A DNA stretch of 10,699 nt from an uncultured Desulfuromonas sp. Its GTDB lineage: Bacteria; Desulfobacterota; Desulfuromonadia; Desulfuromonadales; Trichloromonadaceae. Location: the NCBI GenBank assembly GCA_937982495.1, contig CALJLX010000333.1, positions 1 through 10,699 of the forward strand, written 5' to 3'. The translations under genes were made by a program, and so were the position numbers. Below are positions 6,867 to 10,699 of the stretch, piece by piece; position 1 is the stretch's first letter; each line of letters opens with the position of its first letter. The notes beneath the pieces were generated by a model. It was not told the DNA's origin. It worked only from the letters and a program-made list of their open reading frames with translations, and did not search any database.

Positions 6867-7092
6867 GCAGCTTGAACGAATTGAGATAGCCGGCGCCGAG
6901 AGCCTGTTCTCCCTGCCGCCGGAACAGTCGCCGGATACCGGATATGTTGATTGATCGATGAAGAAAGGAGGTCGGCCGAAAAGAGAGGCGCGAGGTTGGA
7001 AAAGTTTTAGTACTGGTTCAGAAAAAACGGCAAATGACAAGAAGCGGAAAGAGAACAAGACACTAACCCAAGGGAAGAAGAAGGAGGAGAAA
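6867..7092 (+). other. Long purine-rich 5' leader
   Basis: Predicted untranslated leader between the sigma-54 start point and the ribosome site at 7081-7087. Its second half (6958-7092) is strikingly purine-rich and can be read in frame from an ATG at 6958 as a 45-residue Lys/Arg-rich extension. That ATG has no ribosome site and would place the extension in front of the signal peptide. I searched by eye for a GEMM/cyclic dinucleotide riboswitch and did not find one. An AAGGAGG at 6963-6969 has no suitable start codon after it. Confidence 0.4.
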
Positions 7093-8250
7093 ATGAGGAG
7101 AAGTTTCGCGAAAAAGCTCACCGCTCTGCTGGGAATTTCGTTGTTCGTCGCCACATCCGCCCCGGCCGGCACCATCACCGGCTGGAACATGAACAATGTC
7201 ACCGTAACGCCTCCCCCCTACACCGAGTACGAAACCTATACCAGCACCATCTTCACCAATACGACCAAGAGTGTTACCAACGGCGCGATTACCTGGAAAG
7301 AGACCGATGTCAAGGCTCCCGGCATGAAGGTGGTCAACAGGGACGATGTGACCGGCGCCAAGTGCATCATGACCACCGGTTTCAACCCGTACGACGGCAC
7401 CGACAAGATGTGCACCGACCCGCTGAAGTCGAGCAAGCGCTGGAAAGTGAAAGGGACCAACGGCCAACCGATCGACGTCTACTTCAATGTCGCGACCGAC
7501 ACGCTCACCAGCATCTACAACTCGATGCAGAAACTTACCGACGGCGATATCAAAAAGTGGAAAGGGTTCAAGGCGCAGTTGGGCTTCATGGTGAACGGCG
7601 TTTTTACCCCGTCCAAGTCCCTGGACGGCCTCGGCTTCTCCTCCAACAAGGGTAAATACTTCACCACCACCACGTCGGCCCTTCAGTCCGCCGAGGTTCT
7701 GTCGGGGCTGTTTGCCCAGGGCCTTGCCGGTCCCGCCGATGTCAATCACCCGACGACCGGTTACTTCGACCCCGTCAACCGCATGGGCTATTTCCTCAAC
7801 GCCACCGAGGACACCATCGATTCCGGCGCGATCACGGCCAATTACGCCGCCCTCTTCGGCGACTGGAACAACCTTTCGTCCGTACCGGCCGGCTATTACT
7901 ACGATGAAGATGCCAATCCCTACACCGACAACCTGCTGATGGCCAACTGCGATGGTCAATTTGTCGTTACCGACCCGGTCACCGGCGTGGGCTACTGTGA
8001 CGGCTCCTGGGTCACTTTCCGCAGCCAGGCTGGTCTCGATGCCAATGGGCTCCCCTATCCGTCCGACGGAATCAAGAAGCCGGTTCCCGCTGATGTTCTC
8101 GCCATGTGGCAGTCTAACTCGCTGTACGCTCCCGCTCCCATCGAAGACCTTGCGAACCTGGGTCTGAACTACTACATCACCGTCAACAAGAACAGCGCCA
8201 AGTGGCCGACCCCGACCCAGTTCGTACTGCGGTTTACCCCCAAGTACTGA
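7093..8250 (+). CDS. Secreted protein of unknown function, probably choice-of-anchor F family
   Basis: A 385-residue exported protein. The ATG at 7093 is chosen because AAGGAGG (7081-7087) sits five bases upstream and it opens a clear Sec signal peptide: MRRSFAKK, a hydrophobic core LTALLGISLFVATS, and an APA-G cleavage site near residue 24. The mature part is rich in Thr, Asn, Tyr and Gly, has four cysteines (CIMTTG, MCTDP, NCDG, YCDG) that could form two disulfides, and has no CXXCH. From memory, segments such as TNGAITWKETDVKAPGMKVVN, SSKRWK, PIDVYFNVA, ANYAALFGDW and APIEDLANLGLNYYI resemble choice-of-anchor F proteins, a family named for its variable C-terminal anchors and lacking a known function. 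Here the C-terminus (QFVLRFTPKY) shows no PEP-CTERM, LPXTG or membrane anchor. It follows a sigma-54 promoter and precedes a multiheme cytochrome, suggesting a surface or structural role. Confidence 0.8.
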   Translation: MRRSFAKKLTALLGISLFVATSAPAGTITGWNMNNVTVTPPPYTEYETYTSTIFTNTTKSVTNGAITWKETDVKAPGMKVVNRDDVTGAKCIMTTGFNPYDGTDKMCTDPLKSSKRWKVKGTNGQPIDVYFNVATDTLTSIYNSMQKLTDGDIKKWKGFKAQLGFMVNGVFTPSKSLDGLGFSSNKGKYFTTTTSALQSAEVLSGLFAQGLAGPADVNHPTTGYFDPVNRMGYFLNATEDTIDSGAITANYAALFGDWNNLSSVPAGYYYDEDANPYTDNLLMANCDGQFVVTDPVTGVGYCDGSWVTFRSQAGLDANGLPYPSDGIKKPVPADVLAMWQSNSLYAPAPIEDLANLGLNYYITVNKNSAKWPTPTQFVLRFTPKY

Positions 8251-8271
8251 TGGGAGTCGCCAGGCTCTGAT

Positions 8272-8313
8272 GGTCTTTTCAGACCCCAAGGGGGAGCCTT
8301 CGGGCTCCCCCTT
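8272..8313 (+). terminator. Tandem hairpins after the secreted-protein gene; UUCG stem-loop without T-run
   Basis: A small hairpin GGTCT-TTTC-AGACC (8272-8285) is followed by a perfect 11-base stem AAGGGGGAGCC / GGCTCCCCCTT closed by a TTCG tetraloop (8288-8313). The stem is terminator-grade, but the following bases (GCGCTTC) are not T-rich. It may therefore stop transcription only partly, or protect the upstream transcript from 3' decay while allowing read-through into the cytochrome gene. Confidence 0.6.
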
Positions 8314-8389
8314 GCGCTTCATGACAGCCAAATGTGAGGGATGGTATGCTGGTGTGGCCATTCGTTCAGGTCGGGTCAGACCGGAAAGC

Positions 8390-8404
8390 CTCCCGGAAAG
8401 GGAG
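8390..8404 (+). promoter_or_regulatory. Small hairpin enclosing the cytochrome ribosome-binding site
   Basis: CTCCC (8390-8394) is complementary to GGGAG (8400-8404), which is the Shine-Dalgarno sequence of the cytochrome gene, five bases before its ATG. The five-base loop is GGAAA. CCGGAAAG occurs twice in direct repeat here (8381-8388 and 8393-8400). The stem is short, so an effect on translation is only a possibility. Confidence 0.3.
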
Positions 8405-8409
8405 CCAAA

Positions 8410-10699
8410 ATGAATACGCGACAAGTCGTTTCTTTATCCCGCTGGTCAGCTCTTTTCCTCTTTGTTTTTCTGTTTCTTTGGGCCGGTCCCCTGTGGGCGG
8501 CCAAACCCGCGCCTCCCGCCACCAGCGCCATTCTGTCCGGTAAGATCACCGATGCCGCCACCGCGAATATCCTCGTCGGCGCTGGCGTCACCGCCGTCGG
8601 CACGCCCGGCACCTTCAGCGCCGTCACCAACAGCAAGGGGCTTTATACCCTGACCCTTCCCGGCGGCACCTACCAGATCACCGCTTCGGCCGTCGGCTAC
8701 ATCGATCAGACGCTGTCCCGTACCCTGACCAACGGCGTGACCAGCACGGTCAACTTCGCCCTGGTCGCCGGGACGACCAACAGCCTGCCTCACGCCAGTC
8801 GCATCAGCAGCTACGACGGTCCCCAGACCTGCTTGAACTGTCACGGCAGCGCCATCGCCGAGCAGGTTTTCGCCTCGGCCCACTTCCAGAATCGCTCTCC
8901 CAACCCGCGCATCGACATTCCCGGTGGCGGGAGCCACGGCATGGCCGATCGCTCCTGCGGCCTGCCGGGGACGACCATGATGGCCAATAATTTCGCCGGC
9001 AAAGCGATCTCGCCGCTCGACCCGCTGAAGACCAAGGACGAGGGATGTGGCGGCTGCCATATCGCCTATCAACCCCCCTATTACTATCCCTCGGCCAGCG
9101 CGGCCATCGCCGACATGGACTGCCTGCGCTGTCACGCCCTAGTTTACGGTAAGGAATGGGACGATCCGGCCATCATCGACCTGTACGGCAGCAACCCCGA
9201 GCCGCACTTGCGCCAGGTGGTCACCAACGCCGATGGGGTCCAGATCTTCTCCCAGGACCGCACTCTGAAGACTGCCCAGTCGGTGGGTGGTGCGATCAGC
9301 AACGAAGCCTGCCTGCGTTGTCACGCCAACAATTTCTCCGGCCACAAACGCTCTACCCCTTATGCCGCCGACACCGATGTGCATGCGGCGAAAGGCCTCA
9401 AGTGCACCATCTGTCACGTCGTTTCCGAGCACCGCATGGCTCGCGGCAACTACGTCACCGATGCGTTCGCCAACGATCTGCCCGAGGTGGAGGTCGGTTG
9501 CGTCGCCTCCGGTTGTCATTCGAGCGCCGCCCACTCGCTGGAGAATGCTACGGATCTCAACCGGCACCTGACCAACGTTACCTGCGAGACCTGCCACATT
9601 CATTCCATGGACGAGGCGCAAAACATCTATCGCCGCTCTTGGGCGCCCTTCACCCTCGATCCGGTCGGCGGCCAGTGGGAGACGACCGCGCCGACCCTCC
9701 AGGGCCTCGATTTCCCCGGATTCTGGGATGCCTACACCGAATATCTGCCCATCGGCACCCGCCCGACCATCCGCTGGTTCAACGGCGGCGCCTCGATGCT
9801 GGCCCAACCCTACGGCGGCTACGGCGACCGGCGCAGCGCCGGCGGCGACGCCCGGCTCTTTGCCTTCAAGCCCTTCGTCAGCGGCATGCTCTTCGACGCC
9901 GCCTGGCTGCCGGGTCCGCCCCGGGACGGCAGCTTCGATATGGTCAACGGCACCTGGCCGGCTTCAATGAAGTATTTCTACGAGCAGAACTGGCCGAAGT
10001 TCATCGAGTTCGGCTTCATCGACCCGCAATATCCCACGGCCGCCGGTTACTGGGCGGCGCGCCCGGACATGGCGGCGATGCTCAACAACTTCCCGATGAT
10101 GCTCCAGTTCGACCGCAAGGTTTTCCTCAGCGAAGCCGGCACCGTGCTCGGTTCGCCGGTTCCTGGTCCGCAAAGTGCCGCCACCTATCCCGGCATCGTC
10201 AAGGCGATCAACGTCGGCCTCGGCAAGATGGCCCTCGACCTGGGCTATGCCCCGGTCGGGACGCCGCTGGAAACGGCCGGGCAGGGGATGTGGTCGGGGA
10301 ACTTCTTCGGTATGTGGGTACCGCCGAACATGGATCAGCTTTCGCCTTTCTTCGGCGAGGTCGTTTCCTTTATTACCCTGAGCCACTCGATCAAGAGCAA
10401 TACCGCTTATGACGGCACGGCCTGCTATGCCTGCCATTACACCGCCGACGAATACGCCGGGGCCAATGCCGGCAGCAAGTATCTGAGCTTCGCCGATCTG
10501 GGCTATCCCGACCGCGACCTCAATGGCCGGGTCGATCCGATGTATGATCGGGAGTTGGTCGCCGAGATCTGCGGCGACGGGCTCGACAACGACGGCGACG
10601 GGCAGGCGGACTGCGCCGACGGCGACTGTGATGCCAGCCCACTCTGTATCGACACGACGGAAGCGATCTGCGACGACGGCGCGGACAACGACGGCGACG
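8410..10699 (+). CDS. Secreted multiheme (at least octaheme) c-type cytochrome, partial at the right edge
   Basis: 763 residues are visible and the frame is open at the window end. ATG 8410 follows AAAGGGAG. Domains: Sec signal peptide (about 1-30, cut near LWA-A); carboxypeptidase-regulatory-like beta-sandwich (about 41-118, SGKITDAAT...TNSKGLYTLTLPGGTYQITASAVGY); heme region with CLNCH (141), CGGCH (213), CLRCH (238), CLRCH (301), CTICH (332), the atypical CVASGCH (364, CX4CH) and CETCH (392); a heme-free aromatic-rich stretch (about 397-671); an eighth motif CYACH (672); and C-terminal acidic Cys-containing repeats starting at C721 and C754 (GDGLDNDGDG type, likely calcium-binding). Hemes would be attached in the periplasm. 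The architecture suggests an outer-surface or extracellular electron-transfer protein, possibly a reductase. I cannot assign it to a named Omc cytochrome. It lies 159 bases downstream of the secreted-protein gene. Confidence 0.93.
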   Translation, partial: MNTRQVVSLSRWSALFLFVFLFLWAGPLWAAKPAPPATSAILSGKITDAATANILVGAGVTAVGTPGTFSAVTNSKGLYTLTLPGGTYQITASAVGYIDQTLSRTLTNGVTSTVNFALVAGTTNSLPHASRISSYDGPQTCLNCHGSAIAEQVFASAHFQNRSPNPRIDIPGGGSHGMADRSCGLPGTTMMANNFAGKAISPLDPLKTKDEGCGGCHIAYQPPYYYPSASAAIADMDCLRCHALVYGKEWDDPAIIDLYGSNPEPHLRQVVTNADGVQIFSQDRTLKTAQSVGGAISNEACLRCHANNFSGHKRSTPYAADTDVHAAKGLKCTICHVVSEHRMARGNYVTDAFANDLPEVEVGCVASGCHSSAAHSLENATDLNRHLTNVTCETCHIHSMDEAQNIYRRSWAPFTLDPVGGQWETTAPTLQGLDFPGFWDAYTEYLPIGTRPTIRWFNGGASMLAQPYGGYGDRRSAGGDARLFAFKPFVSGMLFDAAWLPGPPRDGSFDMVNGTWPASMKYFYEQNWPKFIEFGFIDPQYPTAAGYWAARPDMAAMLNNFPMMLQFDRKVFLSEAGTVLGSPVPGPQSAATYPGIVKAINVGLGKMALDLGYAPVGTPLETAGQGMWSGNFFGMWVPPNMDQLSPFFGEVVSFITLSHSIKSNTAYDGTACYACHYTADEYAGANAGSKYLSFADLGYPDRDLNGRVDPMYDRELVAEICGDGLDNDGDGQADCADGDCDASPLCIDTTEAICDDGADNDGD
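9499..9519 (+). other. Atypical CX4CH heme-binding motif
   Basis: The codons spell CVASGCH (C364, C369, H370), a CX4CH arrangement between two ordinary CXXCH motifs. CX4CH sites are known to bind heme in some tetraheme cytochromes c3 and related deltaproteobacterial proteins. The spacing and flanking residues fit a functional site, giving an expected total of eight hemes in the visible part. Confidence 0.7.
10567..10699 (+). repeat. Tandem 99-bp repeats encoding acidic Asp/Gly/Cys repeats, cut by the window edge
   Basis: ATCTGCGGCGACGGG at 10567 recurs as ATCTGCGACGACGGC at 10666, and both copies continue to GACAACGACGGCGACG: a period of exactly 99 bases (33 residues). The window ends inside the second copy. 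Each unit encodes C-[GD]-DG-x-DNDGDG followed by further Cys and Asp residues, in the style of calcium-binding thrombospondin-3/dockerin-like loops common at the C-termini of surface proteins. More copies may follow. Confidence 0.75.

Noticed and set aside
6867..7092. Possible GEMM-type (cyclic dinucleotide) riboswitch, common before Desulfuromonadota cytochrome genes
   Set aside because: I could not find the conserved GEMM core or its paired stems by eye. A covariance-model search (Rfam RF01051) would settle it.
8270..8413. 47-codon frame (MVFSDPKGEPSG...) ending with an ATGA overlap at the cytochrome start
   Set aside because: It has no good ribosome site, runs through the strong UUCG hairpin, and its product resembles no protein. 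The ATGA overlap is probably coincidental.
7063..8424. 453-codon antisense frame opposite the secreted-protein gene
   Set aside because: The sense frame has a ribosome site, a signal peptide and family-like segments. The antisense product is low-complexity Gly/Val/Arg-rich sequence without motifs.
9156..10412. 418-codon plus-strand frame overlapping the cytochrome
   Set aside because: Out of frame with the heme motifs and extremely Arg/Pro-rich. It is a shadow of the cytochrome gene.

Overview
The window looks like the left end, and possibly the whole, of a draft contig from a GC-rich, metal-respiring bacterium of the Desulfuromonadota (Geobacter/Desulfuromonas type). This is inferred from a large secreted multiheme c-type cytochrome, a tungsten-type aldehyde oxidoreductase with a MoaD-like partner, and a sigma-54 promoter layout. 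No rRNA or marker gene confirms it. The first 50 bases are not biological: they are the Illumina P5/Read 1 adapter joined to the insert, and they cut off the C-terminus of the first gene.

Layout. (1) 51-2202, minus strand: a compact cluster read rhomboid protease -> YbaK-type Cys-tRNA deacylase -> Sir2-family deacetylase (3' end lost in the adapter), with a plausible promoter at 2242-2270. (2) 2379-6058, plus strand: a tight three-gene aldehyde-oxidation operon of a ThiS/MoaD-like sulfur carrier ending in Gly-Gly, an aldehyde:ferredoxin oxidoreductase (AOR) family tungsten/molybdenum enzyme, and an NADP-type aldehyde dehydrogenase of the 2,5-dioxovalerate (alpha-ketoglutarate semialdehyde) group. 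The carrier probably serves pterin-cofactor synthesis, and the two enzymes offer a ferredoxin-linked and an NAD(P)-linked route for aldehyde oxidation. (3) 6188-6613: mscL, a stand-alone mechanosensitive channel gene with its own promoter and terminator. (4) 6632-7092: a long control region with GGTTGC palindromes, an IHF-like site and a very good -24/-12 (sigma-54) promoter, followed by a leader of about 226 nt. (5) 7093-10699: a secreted protein of about 385 residues (probably choice-of-anchor F family, function unknown), then a secreted, at least octaheme cytochrome that runs off the right edge inside a tandem DxDxDG-type (calcium-binding-like) repeat.

The most notable part is 6659-10699. 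An activator-dependent sigma-54 promoter appears to drive a cell-surface module: an unknown exported protein plus a multidomain cytochrome with a carboxypeptidase-regulatory-like N-terminal domain, seven CXXCH motifs, one atypical CX4CH motif, a heme-free stretch of about 275 residues, and C-terminal acidic repeats. This fits extracellular electron transfer, but the role is inferred from architecture only.
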